36,729 bases of DNA. Origin: an uncultured Agathobacter sp. (GTDB taxonomy: Bacteria; Bacillota; Clostridia; Lachnospirales; Lachnospiraceae). The stretch covers positions 1 to 36,729 of the forward strand of contig CAKRKX010000012.1 of the NCBI GenBank assembly GCA_934358675.1, written 5' to 3'. This document shows, in pieces, positions 1 to 6,552 of this stretch (positions within the stretch are counted from its first letter, which is position 1; every line of letters starts with the position of its first letter). The notes beneath the pieces were generated by a model. That model was given only the letters and a program-made list of their open reading frames with translations, was not told where the DNA came from and ran no database searches. Position numbers and translations under genes: made by a program.

Positions 1-155
1 CCAGTCTCATGTACATGATTGGCAAGATATGCAATTCTCTCATCCAACACTTCTATATACCAATTCAAATACTGTACCGCCTGTTTTCGATTCATCTTCG
101 CAAACGGAACCGTCTCGAATGGTAATTGCATTTCACGATAATCACATTCCATCAT
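1..155 (-). CDS. Partial hypothetical protein (N-terminal 51 residues)
   Basis: An open frame runs off the left edge of the window. It begins with two adjacent ATG codons (MMECDYREM...) and has a GGTGAG ribosome site about 8 bases upstream of the first. The visible part contains no stop and includes VPFAKMNRKQAVQYLNWYI, an amphipathic stretch that loosely recalls small Lachnospiraceae hypothetical or immunity-like proteins. I do not recognise the family. It starts 9 bases after the stop of the small ORF at 165-311, so the two may be co-transcribed. Being cut by the window edge, its length is unknown. Confidence 0.6.
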   Translation of the reverse strand, partial: MMECDYREMQLPFETVPFAKMNRKQAVQYLNWYIEVLDERIAYLANHVHET

Positions 156-164
156 AAAAATTTC

Positions 165-311
165 TCACCTTTCTACAATTTTATAATCAATTCCATGTTC
201 CTTCAAATAATCAAGCAATGATTGAGTAGCACCTACTCTCCTCTTTTCATAGTTATTTATAGATATAAAATATCCCTCTTTATTTATAAAAGCCATGGAT
301 GATTTTGCCAT
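165..311 (-). CDS. Small hypothetical ORF, possibly a 3' remnant
   Basis: This 48-codon frame starts MAKSSMAF and ends EHGIDYKIVER. The frame is open from a TAA about 25 bases upstream, and ATG codons occur at 311 and 296, but neither has a convincing ribosome site. The composition (aromatic, Lys- and Glu-rich) is protein-like, and the stop is 9 bases before the start of the next gene, which does have a good ribosome site. It could be a genuine small protein translated from a weak start, or the 3' end of a decayed longer gene. No family is recognised. Confidence 0.35.
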   Translation of the reverse strand: MAKSSMAFINKEGYFISINNYEKRRVGATQSLLDYLKEHGIDYKIVER

Positions 312-345
312 ATATTTGCCATTCTTGTCGTTTTATATAAACGCA

Positions 346-386
346 CAAAAAGAACCCGAGAAGTCTATCACAAACTTCCCGGGTTC
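346..386 (-). terminator. Intrinsic terminator of the antiporter/kinase-like pair
   Basis: A nearly perfect 13-bp stem (GAACCCGGGAAGT paired with ACTTCTCGGGTTC on the minus strand) is followed by TTTTTGTG. It lies 28 bases after the stop of the gene at 414 and should end that transcript. Confidence 0.85.
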
Positions 387-413
387 CCGGTTTGAATTCA
401 TCAATTTTAAAAA

Positions 414-1379
414 TTACTGCTGATTTTCTTTCTTTGTATGATGCTTTGCCTGACGGTTGATCAGACGCTCGATCAGTTCTACCGACTCCTCGATACCGTA
501 GCATGCACTGTTGATGCACAGATCATAGTTGATCGCATCGCCCCAATGCTTTCCTGTATAGGAATGATAGTAATTCTGATGCTTATGATCCATCTTACGG
601 ATCATGGAGATTGCCTGCTTGATGTCCATATTCTTGACTTCCATCATACGGCTTACACGCTGCGCAAACGGAGCGGTAATAAAGATACTGATGTGCGGAA
701 TGTGCTGACCGGTCAGTACGACATCCGCACAGCGTCCGATGACGATCATATCTTCTTTCTTGGCAAGCTCACAGATGAGATCACTCTGTTCAAAGAACAA
801 AGCATCCTGCTTGGACAGACCGTGATAGCGGCTGAAAGAACTCGTCTTCTCGATATCCGCACCGAACTTCTTCTCATCTCTACGTGTGATGATCTGGTTT
901 AATACCGCTTCATCATAGTAGTTGATGTGCAGGGATTCGGATAAGGCGAATCCGATGTCGGTTCCCGCACTACCGCTGGAACGGCTGATACAGATAACCA
1001 GATGATCCTCGTCCGAGAACTTCTTACTTAAAATGGAAGAGTTCATATCCGCCAGATCCTGATCGACGATATCGACCGAACCGAAGCTCTCCGGGATCGC
1101 CATAATCTCTTCATAGATCTCATTGTACTCCACCATCATCTCATGGCGAAGGTCTTTGTTGCGAATCGTTCTTGCCATATTACCGATTAAGGCAAACTCA
1201 CTACGAAGGATGTGTCCCTGAGGATTTGTCTCGATCAAAAAAGCAAGATCCTCAATCGTACGCTTACGGTTACCGGAAAGCGTACGTCCCAGTTCCGAAC
1301 CGGAAGACTTATATACCTTAGCATCCAGTTCGTAGATTCTGGTAGCTAACTGCAGACTTTTTTCATGATCAATTTTCAT
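414..1379 (-). CDS. Cytidylate kinase-like family protein
   Basis: The C-terminal half (about residues 125-320) has the nucleotide-kinase fold of the cytidylate-kinase-like family: a P-loop-like ISRSSGSAGTDIG (131-143), then NYYDEAVL and VIGRCADVVL. Bona fide CMP kinases are about 220 residues. This protein has an extra N-terminal region of about 120 residues (LATRIYELDAKVY..., helical) with no recognised domain, so the substrate cannot be assigned and it should not be called Cmk. The start is supported by GTAGGAGGT 8 bases upstream. It begins 13 bases after the stop of the NhaD-type antiporter and is probably its operon partner, ending at the terminator at 346-386. Confidence 0.85.
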   Translation of the reverse strand: MKIDHEKSLQLATRIYELDAKVYKSSGSELGRTLSGNRKRTIEDLAFLIETNPQGHILRSEFALIGNMARTIRNKDLRHEMMVEYNEIYEEIMAIPESFGSVDIVDQDLADMNSSILSKKFSDEDHLVICISRSSGSAGTDIGFALSESLHINYYDEAVLNQIITRRDEKKFGADIEKTSSFSRYHGLSKQDALFFEQSDLICELAKKEDMIVIGRCADVVLTGQHIPHISIFITAPFAQRVSRMMEVKNMDIKQAISMIRKMDHKHQNYYHSYTGKHWGDAINYDLCINSACYGIEESVELIERLINRQAKHHTKKENQQ

Positions 1380-1392
1380 AGTCTTCTACCTC

Positions 1393-2742
1393 CTACAAAA
1401 AGAATACCAATGTGTCAATAATAAACAATGGAACAAGGAACTTCAGCGAGCAAAGCATGTAGCCGAAGAATGACGGCATCTTGATACCGTTCTCATCCGA
1501 AATGGACTTCACCATAAAGTTCGGTGCATTTCCAATATAGGTATTCGCACCCATAAATACCGCACCACAGGAGATTGCCATCAGCATCTTGACCGCGATC
1601 GTTCCAACGGTTGTGGCGATGCCGCTTGTTGCTCCGAGTGTTCCTGCAGTCGTCAGGAATACCAGATAGGTCGGTGTATTGTCGAGGAAACTTGACAGTG
1701 CGCCGGTTGCCCAGAACATCTCAAGCGGATTGGTAAGTCCGAGTTCTGCACCTTTTGCCTTTAAAATCATAAGCGCCGGCTGCATGGTGATAAAGATACC
1801 GACAAACAGTACCGCAACCTCCTCGATCGCGCCCCACGTAAAATGGTTCTTGGTTCTGACTTCCGACTTCGTTGTCTTAAAGGACAAAAGCGCAGCCAGC
1901 AAAATAATTGCAATCTCGATCAGTGAAGGATAACTCAACTGAACCTCTCCAAAAATATGGATTCCGAGTACATTTCCCGAAGCATCCTGAAATGCCGGAA
2001 GCGTCGGAAGCGTGCCGCTTAAGATAACAGCAGCTACAATCATTACCATGAAAATAATATTGTGAAGACCATTGACTTTGAACTCGGTCTTAGGTTTTGA
2101 GATATCCGGTCTCATACCTATCGCAATATCTCTTCTGTAGGCTCTGCGGTCCAGAAAATAAAATACGGTAAGCATAATTACCATATTAAAAATCAGAATC
2201 GGGAACAGATGCATGCTCCAGAAGAACGGAACGCCTCGCATAAATCCCATCAGAAGCGGCGGATCACCGATCGGTGTCAGGCAGCCTCCCATATTAGAAA
2301 TAAGGAAGATGAAGAACACCATAATGTGACTCTTGTTCTTTCTCCACGAGTTCATCTTAATCATCGGACGAACAAGAAGCATACTTGCTCCGGTTGTACC
2401 GATGCAACTGGAAAGTAACGTACCGATTGCCAGAAGACCGGTGTTCATTCTCGGCGATCCGACAAAATCTCCTTCCAGATTAATGTTGCCGGATACACAA
2501 AAGAGTCCAAACAACAATACAATAAATGTCAAATAATCATTAACAATGCAATCAAGCACTGTCTCCGCAGCATTTCCTGCTCCATATTTCACTGCAAACG
2601 GAATGATAAAAAGCAGCGACCATGCAATAACCGCCCATGGACGATTTTTCTCCCACCACTCACCTTTTACAAGCGGAAGAATAGCAATACAAAGCAGCAG
2701 GCCTGCAAACGGAATACATAGCCAAAGTGGTATATTTCCCAT
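1393..2742 (-). CDS. NhaD-type sodium:proton antiporter / ion permease
   Basis: A very hydrophobic protein of 449 residues with about 11-12 predicted membrane segments. It belongs to the ion-transporter superfamily that includes NhaD, ArsB and citrate permeases. Signature-like stretches are SCIGTTGASMLLVRP, SNMGGCLTPIGDPPLL and SFLDNTPTYLVFL: paired re-entrant motifs typical of NhaD-like Na+/H+ antiporters. An ATG at 2748 exists, but it is only 2 bases from AAAGGAGG; the ATG at 2742 (MGNIPLW) has an 8-base spacing and is preferred. It is the first gene of a two-gene unit with the kinase-like protein. The exchanged ion cannot be determined from sequence; arsenite or organic anions are alternatives. 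Confidence 0.85.
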   Translation of the reverse strand: MGNIPLWLCIPFAGLLLCIAILPLVKGEWWEKNRPWAVIAWSLLFIIPFAVKYGAGNAAETVLDCIVNDYLTFIVLLFGLFCVSGNINLEGDFVGSPRMNTGLLAIGTLLSSCIGTTGASMLLVRPMIKMNSWRKNKSHIMVFFIFLISNMGGCLTPIGDPPLLMGFMRGVPFFWSMHLFPILIFNMVIMLTVFYFLDRRAYRRDIAIGMRPDISKPKTEFKVNGLHNIIFMVMIVAAVILSGTLPTLPAFQDASGNVLGIHIFGEVQLSYPSLIEIAIILLAALLSFKTTKSEVRTKNHFTWGAIEEVAVLFVGIFITMQPALMILKAKGAELGLTNPLEMFWATGALSSFLDNTPTYLVFLTTAGTLGATSGIATTVGTIAVKMLMAISCGAVFMGANTYIGNAPNFMVKSISDENGIKMPSFFGYMLCSLKFLVPLFIIDTLVFFL

Positions 2743-2748
2743 GACCAT

Positions 2749-3150
2749 TACCTCCTTTAAATCTCTGTCTATTTTACACCCGAGTTTTTTAAAATGAAAC
2801 TGTATATTTGTTAGAATTTTAACAATATATTTAGAATTTTTTTAGCATTTTTCCTATATATTTTAAAAGTACATTTTTGTAATAAAAAAGCGCTATAGCA
2901 GCTATCATTTTCTGATATGTTCCCTCATTTTAACATGAAAAGAGCCCCATCCTTTCGGAAGGGACTCTTTTCGAGGAGTTTAGTTATGAAAATGTTTATT
3001 AAATAAAAAGGGAATAATGTAAAGGAATGATTTCCGTTTACAAGATATAGTATATGCACAAATTGTGTCCTTAATATGTCCTTTTTCAAAAAGATTTATT
3101 AATTCACCCGATTTTAGTTAATATTTTTTTTAGATTCGTGACAACATTGT
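2749..3150. other. AT-rich intergenic region with terminator
   Basis: No normal-length gene is visible. From right to left it holds the 3' flank of murI, a terminator at 2937-2972, a very AT-rich stretch (2815-2880) and the antiporter leader. A perfect inverted repeat, TTGTTA-GAATTT-TAACAA, lies at 2808-2825, within the likely antiporter promoter region, and could be an operator. A minus-strand TAAAAT about 30 bases upstream of the antiporter start may be its -10, without a clear -35. Confidence 0.5.
2937..2972. terminator. Hairpin terminator downstream of murI
   Basis: GAAAAGAGCCCCATCC and GGAAGGGACTCTTTTC pair around a short loop, and both strands end in TTTT, so it can act in either direction. 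The only gene reading into it is murI on the minus strand, whose stop is about 180 bases away. Confidence 0.65.
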
Positions 3151-3933
3151 TTACATTTCTAGCAACATTTTACACAATTCGACTTTTCCCCCATCTGCAA
3201 GGCTGTTTTCAAAGCAGATTGTGCCTTCACGTGTTTCCTCGCGCAACAATCCCGCCCCGGAAAGTCTCCTGCGCATCTCACGCGCCGTACCCTCTCCTCC
3301 GTCAAAGATACGAACGGATTCGCCGAGCACTTTCTGAATCTGCTCCCGCACAAACGGATAATGTGTACAACCGAGTACCGCCGCATCCACTCTGTGATTG
3401 CTGTAAGAATAAAGAAGCTCGTTCAAATACTTTTTCAAGTCTTCCCCATTGATATCCCCACGCTCCACGAAATCCATCAGTCCCGGACACGGAAGCGGAA
3501 TGATCGTTGCGTCCTGCGCGTAGCGATCCATCAGTTTATGAAACTTCTCCGCGTGGATCGTCATCGGGGTTGCCATCACAAGCACGCGCGGATGATCCAT
3601 ACAAAACACAGCCGGTTTGACTGCCGGTTCAATTCCCACGATTGGAATATACGGATACATTTCTCTCAGTTTACGCACGGCTGCGGATGTCGCTGTATTG
3701 CAGGCAACCACAAGTCCCTTGGCTCCCTGATCAAACAGCTGCTTTGCACAGTTGATCGTCAGTTCGCGCACCACCGTTTGTTCTTTCATGCCATACGGCG
3801 CATTTTTCGAATCTCCAAAATATATGTAATCTTCCTGCGGCATGATCTTCACCAGCTCGCGCAATACACTGATTCCGCCGACGCCGGAATCAAATACCGC
3901 GATCGGATTCTGTTTCTGTAATGAATAAGCCAA
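3151..3933 (-). CDS. murI: Glutamate racemase
   Basis: Converts L-glutamate to D-glutamate for peptidoglycan synthesis in the cytoplasm. The two catalytic-cysteine motifs are present: VVACNTATSAA and LGCTHYPFV. The N-terminal AVFDSGVGG and YFGDSKNAPYG motifs are also there. The 260-residue length from the TTG at 3933 fits the family. A longer frame begins at another TTG (3963), but the AAAGGAAG ribosome site lies between the two and sits 8 bases before the inner TTG, so the inner start is chosen. The gene is divergent from the zinc-ribbon gene at 4030 and appears monocistronic. Confidence 0.95.
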   Translation of the reverse strand: MAYSLQKQNPIAVFDSGVGGISVLRELVKIMPQEDYIYFGDSKNAPYGMKEQTVVRELTINCAKQLFDQGAKGLVVACNTATSAAVRKLREMYPYIPIVGIEPAVKPAVFCMDHPRVLVMATPMTIHAEKFHKLMDRYAQDATIIPLPCPGLMDFVERGDINGEDLKKYLNELLYSYSNHRVDAAVLGCTHYPFVREQIQKVLGESVRIFDGGEGTAREMRRRLSGAGLLREETREGTICFENSLADGGKVELCKMLLEM

Positions 3934-3966
3934 GAAGCACACTTCCTTTCCAAAAATAAACAATTC

Positions 3967-3995
3967 TTTCTTTATAGTAAACTCTATGCTATAAT
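3967..3995 (+). promoter_or_regulatory. Extended -10 promoter of the zinc-ribbon gene
   Basis: TGCTATAAT is an extended -10 (TATAAT at 3990-3995), with a weak TTTCTT -35 at 17-base spacing. It overlaps the murI promoter on the other strand. Confidence 0.6.
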
Positions 3996-4016
3996 CATTT
4001 TATACACAATTGACAA
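3988..4016 (-). promoter_or_regulatory. Putative murI promoter
   Basis: On the minus strand TTGTCA (4011-4016) is separated by 17 bases from TATAGC (3988-3993). Its -10 overlaps the -10 of the divergent gene almost completely. Confidence 0.5.
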
Positions 4017-4029
4017 GAGGAGGCAAGTT

Positions 4030-4437
4030 ATGGCAACAGAAGAAGGTCTTTTCGGAAAATACAAGCAATGTGAATTTTGCGGTCGTCCTCTTCCGAATGA
4101 TTATGACGGTACTTTGTGTCCGCGTTGTAAAGATAATCAGCTATTTCACGATGTCAAAGAATTCATCCGTGCCAATCAGGTGAACGAATACGAAGTTGCT
4201 GATCATTTCGGCATCCCGCTCAAACAGGTCAAGGTCTGGATTCGTGAGGGGCGTATCGAATACAATACCAACACCTCCACGAACACGATCTCCGGTATGC
4301 ATTGTCAGCATTGCGGCGCTCCGGTCACCTTCGGCTCGCTTTGTCCAAAATGCCTGAAACTGTTGAACGGCGGACGCGGTACTGCCTCCGCAACGGTCTC
4401 CCCGAACACCAAGATGCATTATCTCGACAACGAGTGA
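4030..4437 (+). CDS. Zinc-ribbon / HTH protein, YvyF-like
   Basis: A 135-residue protein with two four-cysteine zinc ribbons (C14, C17, C30, C33 and C92, C95, C105, C108) on either side of a helical segment (about 41-79) that contains EVADHFGIPLKQVKVWIREGRI, a MerR-like HTH helix pair. This order resembles the flagellar-operon protein YvyF/TIGR03826 plus a second C-terminal ribbon. The family's role is not well defined; regulation by DNA or protein binding is an inference. No flagellar genes are visible here. GAGGAGG lies 8 bases before the ATG. It is the only full-length plus-strand protein gene in the window and ends at the terminator at 4481-4514. Confidence 0.8.
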   Translation: MATEEGLFGKYKQCEFCGRPLPNDYDGTLCPRCKDNQLFHDVKEFIRANQVNEYEVADHFGIPLKQVKVWIREGRIEYNTNTSTNTISGMHCQHCGAPVTFGSLCPKCLKLLNGGRGTASATVSPNTKMHYLDNE

Positions 4438-4480
4438 CCGTCATAACACGCTCCTTAAAATAAATACACGTAAACATAAT

Positions 4481-4514
4481 ACATGCACAACAGAACTCTG
4501 TTGTGCATGTTTTT
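4481..4514 (+). terminator. Intrinsic terminator of the zinc-ribbon gene
   Basis: ACATGCACAACAG pairs perfectly with CTGTTGTGCATGT around a short loop, followed by TTTTTGC on the plus strand. It lies 44 bases after the stop. Confidence 0.9.
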
Positions 4515-4522
4515 GCTTCCTC

Positions 4523-5029
4523 TTATGCCTGTCCGCGGCGGACAACTTTCTGTGCGTACTTAACCTGTACGGCATCGAGATATTCATCATCCGGCTCATA
4601 CTTGATCAGTAATGTCGTATTGGCATCCTTCCTGACCACAAGATCATAATACGGCGCTCCCTTCTTATGGGAGGTGTAATCCTTTACCTTAATGCTTCTG
4701 TCATTCTCATAATTATATACGCTGCGGTCTCCCCCCGGAGCAAGTGCGATCACATCATTCATGTTATACACTTCCAACGTCTTACGATGACTCTTGTTCA
4801 TGATTCTCGCGAATCGAACTTCCCCGTCAAAATAAGAATATTCGTATTCCATATAAAAACGGAATGTAAGTACATACCATAAAAGTGCAAATACGATAAA
4901 TAAAATAGCAAAGATCGCGCTTCCGCATGCCAGCAGCATACATCCTACGCCAAGCAGTAATGAAACAACCGATGCGAGTTTCGCCCAAAGAGGCTTACGA
5001 ACCGGTGTTAAAACAAATACTTCATACAT
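4523..5029 (-). CDS. Two-TM membrane protein, DUF6106-like
   Basis: A 168-residue protein with two adjacent membrane segments (about 17-36 and 38-56) and a cytosolic, mostly beta-type C-terminal domain (YSYFDGEVRFARIMNKS, then DYTSHKKGAPYYDLVVRK). This arrangement resembles PH-like membrane proteins, and I associate it with the Lachnospiraceae family DUF6106. The assignment is from memory and no function is known. The start has AAAGGAG 8 bases upstream. It is a single gene with its own extended -10 promoter at 5060. Confidence 0.7.
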   Translation of the reverse strand: MYEVFVLTPVRKPLWAKLASVVSLLLGVGCMLLACGSAIFAILFIVFALLWYVLTFRFYMEYEYSYFDGEVRFARIMNKSHRKTLEVYNMNDVIALAPGGDRSVYNYENDRSIKVKDYTSHKKGAPYYDLVVRKDANTTLLIKYEPDDEYLDAVQVKYAQKVVRRGQA

Positions 5030-5059
5030 TTTTTGTTCTCCTTTGAATAAACTTCTTAT

Positions 5060-5065
5060 ATTATA
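5060..5065 (-). promoter_or_regulatory. Extended -10 promoter for the DUF6106-like gene
   Basis: The minus strand reads ATGGTATAAT, a TGn-extended consensus -10 about 30 bases upstream of the ATG. No good -35 is seen. Confidence 0.55.
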
Positions 5066-5165
5066 CCATATTTATACGTTTTTTCTATAAGATTATACTT
5101 TTTTAAGAAAGTATCGGCTTTTTCCCGAAGTCAAAAACTTATCTGAAACTTCTTTCAAAAAAATA

Positions 5166-5194
5166 TTGACATCCGGATACATTTCCCGTATAAT
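5166..5194 (+). promoter_or_regulatory. Consensus sigma-A promoter of the tRNA pair
   Basis: A perfect TTGACA (5166-5171) and a perfect TATAAT (5189-5194) are separated by 17 bases. The tRNA-Phe begins 27 bases after the -10. Confidence 0.93.
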
Positions 5195-5221
5195 AATCAA
5201 TGTTCCGCGTGAGTGAGACAT

Positions 5222-5294
<73 letters not shown>

Positions 5295-5298
5295 TTTT

Positions 5299-5369
5299 GC
5301 GGGTGTAGTTCAATGGTAGAACACCAGCCTTCCAAGCTGGATACGTGGGTTCGATTCCCATCACCCGCT
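5299..5369 (+). tRNA. tRNA-Gly (TCC)
   Basis: Acceptor arms GCGGGTG and CACCCGC with discriminator T, D arm GTTCAATGGTAGAAC, anticodon stem CCAGC/GCTGG with loop CTTCCAA (anticodon TCC), and T-arm GTGGGTTCGATTCCCAT. CCA is not encoded. It is 4 bases after tRNA-Phe and surely shares its transcript. Confidence 0.96.
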
Positions 5370-5386
5370 CTTCTATAAGAGTGATG

Positions 5387-5416
5387 AAGAAGTTGCATGA
5401 TGCAGCTTCTTTTTTT
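5387..5416 (+). terminator. Intrinsic terminator of the tRNA operon
   Basis: AAGAAGTTGCA pairs with TGCAGCTTCTT (one G-U pair) around TGA, followed by a run of Ts, 17 bases after tRNA-Gly. Confidence 0.85.
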
Positions 5417-5430
5417 ACGCGATGCAACGA

Positions 5431-5517
5431 GCCAAAGTCCGTGCTTGCACGAGACCCTGGCGACTGCCGTGATAACCTGAGAAGCTCGCGAAGCGTGCTT
5501 CTCACAGTTACGCGAGC
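5431..5517. repeat. Structured intergenic region with competing inverted repeats
   Basis: Three inverted repeats are packed here. GCCA-AA-GTCCGTGC pairs with GCACG-A-GAC-CC-TGGC (5431-5461). GAGAAGC (5479-5485) pairs with GCTTCTC (5497-5503), extended by TAAC (5473) with GTTA (5507). GCTCGCG (5484-5490) pairs perfectly with CGCGAGC (5511-5517). The last two share bases and cannot form together. No coding frame is convincing. It may be a small RNA, an attenuator-like leader, or a copy of a dispersed repeat. Confidence 0.5.
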
Positions 5518-5532
5518 AACAAGCCACATTAA

Positions 5533-5568
5533 AAAACGACCTTGAGAAGTAATTCTCAAGGTCGTTTT
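5533..5568. terminator. Bidirectional terminator between the tRNAs and the DUF6465-like gene
   Basis: A perfect 16-bp stem (AAAACGACCTTGAGAA / TTCTCAAGGTCGTTTT) with loop GTAA ends in TTTT on both strands. On the minus strand it lies 27 bases after the stop of the gene at 5596. Confidence 0.88.
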
Positions 5569-5595
5569 ACATTCGTTTATGTAACTATGTAAGGA

Positions 5596-6114
5596 TTAGA
5601 ATAAATCAACTCTTCCTGTATGCTTGTCGTTGATGACATAATATGCTGCATACTCTTCCGGCTTAACATAGATGTTCAGCTTCTTAATGGTTCCAACTCT
5701 GTGTCCATCTGCTGCGAACTGTGCCTTAACACGCTCCTCAACAGTCTCTGTTGTAACCTCAAGGTTCTGGAACTGAACGGTAATCTCAGGCTTTAATGCT
5801 TCCTTAACAGCCTTCTTAGCTGCCTTAGCCTTTGTCTCAGCCTTCTTAACTGTTTTCTTAACAGTCTGCTCTGCTGCGTCTTTTGTCTTCTCTGCAACAG
5901 TCTGTGTCTTCTCAACAGTCTTCTCTGCTACGTCAGCTGCCTTTGCTGCAACGTCCTTAGCGGTCTTCTCAGCAACATCTGCTGTCTTTGTTACAACAGC
6001 CTGTGCCTTCTTTGTAACGTCCTGAACTGCGTCTTTAACTTCTGCCTTAACTTCCGGAGTCTTTACTAACTTTGCGTTCGAACTTGCTTTGTTTAATTTT
6101 TTGTTCTGCATCAT
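5596..6114 (-). CDS. DUF6465-like protein with Ala/Lys-rich coiled-coil region
   Basis: A 172-residue protein in two parts. Residues about 20-105 are built from degenerate Ala/Lys/Thr/Val/Glu repeats such as ADVAEKTAKDVAAKA and AEKTKDAAEQTVKKT, which predict a long amphipathic helix like LEA or histone-H1-like proteins. The last 65 residues (from KPEITVQFQNLEV to YYVINDKHTGRVDLF) are the conserved globular part that I recognise as DUF6465, of unknown function. GGGAGG precedes the ATG pair at 6114/6111; the GTG at 6138 would overlap the upstream gene and has no ribosome site. It follows the HPr-like gene by 16 bases, so the two are probably co-transcribed from the promoter at 6424. Confidence 0.8.
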   Translation of the reverse strand: MMQNKKLNKASSNAKLVKTPEVKAEVKDAVQDVTKKAQAVVTKTADVAEKTAKDVAAKAADVAEKTVEKTQTVAEKTKDAAEQTVKKTVKKAETKAKAAKKAVKEALKPEITVQFQNLEVTTETVEERVKAQFAADGHRVGTIKKLNIYVKPEEYAAYYVINDKHTGRVDLF

Positions 6115-6130
6115 CTTGTCCTCCCACGGA

Positions 6131-6385
6131 TTATTCACATACTAAAAACTTTTCAATTGCTACAAGTGCTTCCTGCTCATCTTTTCCTTCCGTAACAATG
6201 TCAACAGACATTCCCTCAGATGGATTAAACGCCATGATACCCATAATGCTTTTCGCATTAATACGACGGTTATCGCTCTCTAATATGATATCACTGTCAA
6301 ACTTACATGCAACCTGAACCAACTCGGCGATTGGATTATCATGTTCTTCAGCCACATTAGAAACGATCACATTTTTCTTACTCAT
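6131..6385 (-). CDS. HPr-like phosphocarrier-family protein
   Basis: An 84-residue protein with the HPr fold pattern. His15 and Ser46 are at exactly the positions of the PTS phosphorylation and regulatory serine sites (EEH15DNP, NAKS46IMGI), and the C-terminal half GMSVDIVTEGKDEQEALVAI is typical. The catalytic-loop arginine (GLHARPA in true HPr) is replaced by Asn17, so phosphotransfer from enzyme I may be impaired. It could be a regulatory HPr paralogue (as Crh is in Bacillus) rather than the main PTS carrier. The start is ATG 6385 with GGGAG upstream; a longer frame lacks a good start. Confidence 0.85.
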   Translation of the reverse strand: MSKKNVIVSNVAEEHDNPIAELVQVACKFDSDIILESDNRRINAKSIMGIMAFNPSEGMSVDIVTEGKDEQEALVAIEKFLVCE

Positions 6386-6423
6386 ACGCTCTCCCTTTCC
6401 AACTCTGTGTAACACATAAAAAA

Positions 6424-6452
6424 AATATAGCTCACTTTTTCATCATTTGCAA
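6424..6452 (-). promoter_or_regulatory. Promoter of the HPr-like / DUF6465-like pair
   Basis: TTGCAA (6447-6452) and TATATT (6424-6429) are separated by 17 bases on the minus strand, 38 bases upstream of the HPr-like start. Confidence 0.6.
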
Positions 6453-6507
6453 GATACGAACCTGATTTCTGTTAAATCTTCACGAAGAGAACCCGAAACC
6501 TCATAGG

Positions 6508-6552
6508 TTATTGTTCATTTTCACAACGAGAAATATCATTTTTCTTACTCAT
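6508..6552 (-). CDS. Possible 14-codon micro-ORF
   Basis: An ATG overlaps the TGA of the large gene at 6549 (ATGA) and encodes MSKKNDISRCENEQ. Its first 15 bases are identical to the first 15 of the HPr-like gene (ATGAGTAAGAAAAAT). It could be a translationally coupled leader peptide or a trace of duplication. No ribosome site of its own is clear. Confidence 0.25.
   Translation of the reverse strand: MSKKNDISRCENEQ

Noticed and set aside
280..519. 79-codon minus-strand frame at the left edge
   Set aside because: It runs through the terminator at 346-386 and into the 3' end of the kinase-like gene in another frame.
3361..3921. 186-codon open frame on the plus strand inside murI
   Set aside because: It lies fully opposite a clear glutamate racemase gene, has no ribosome site and is rich in His/Arg/Cys, typical of antisense shadow frames.
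5700..6060. Short tandem repeats as a CRISPR or DNA satellite
   Set aside because: The periodicity is at the amino-acid level (Ala/Lys/Val/Glu helix repeats) inside a continuous gene; there are no identical DNA repeats with spacers.
6480..6545. Terminator after the large anchored-protein gene
   Set aside because: Only a 5-bp AACCT/AGGTT stem is present and no T run follows.
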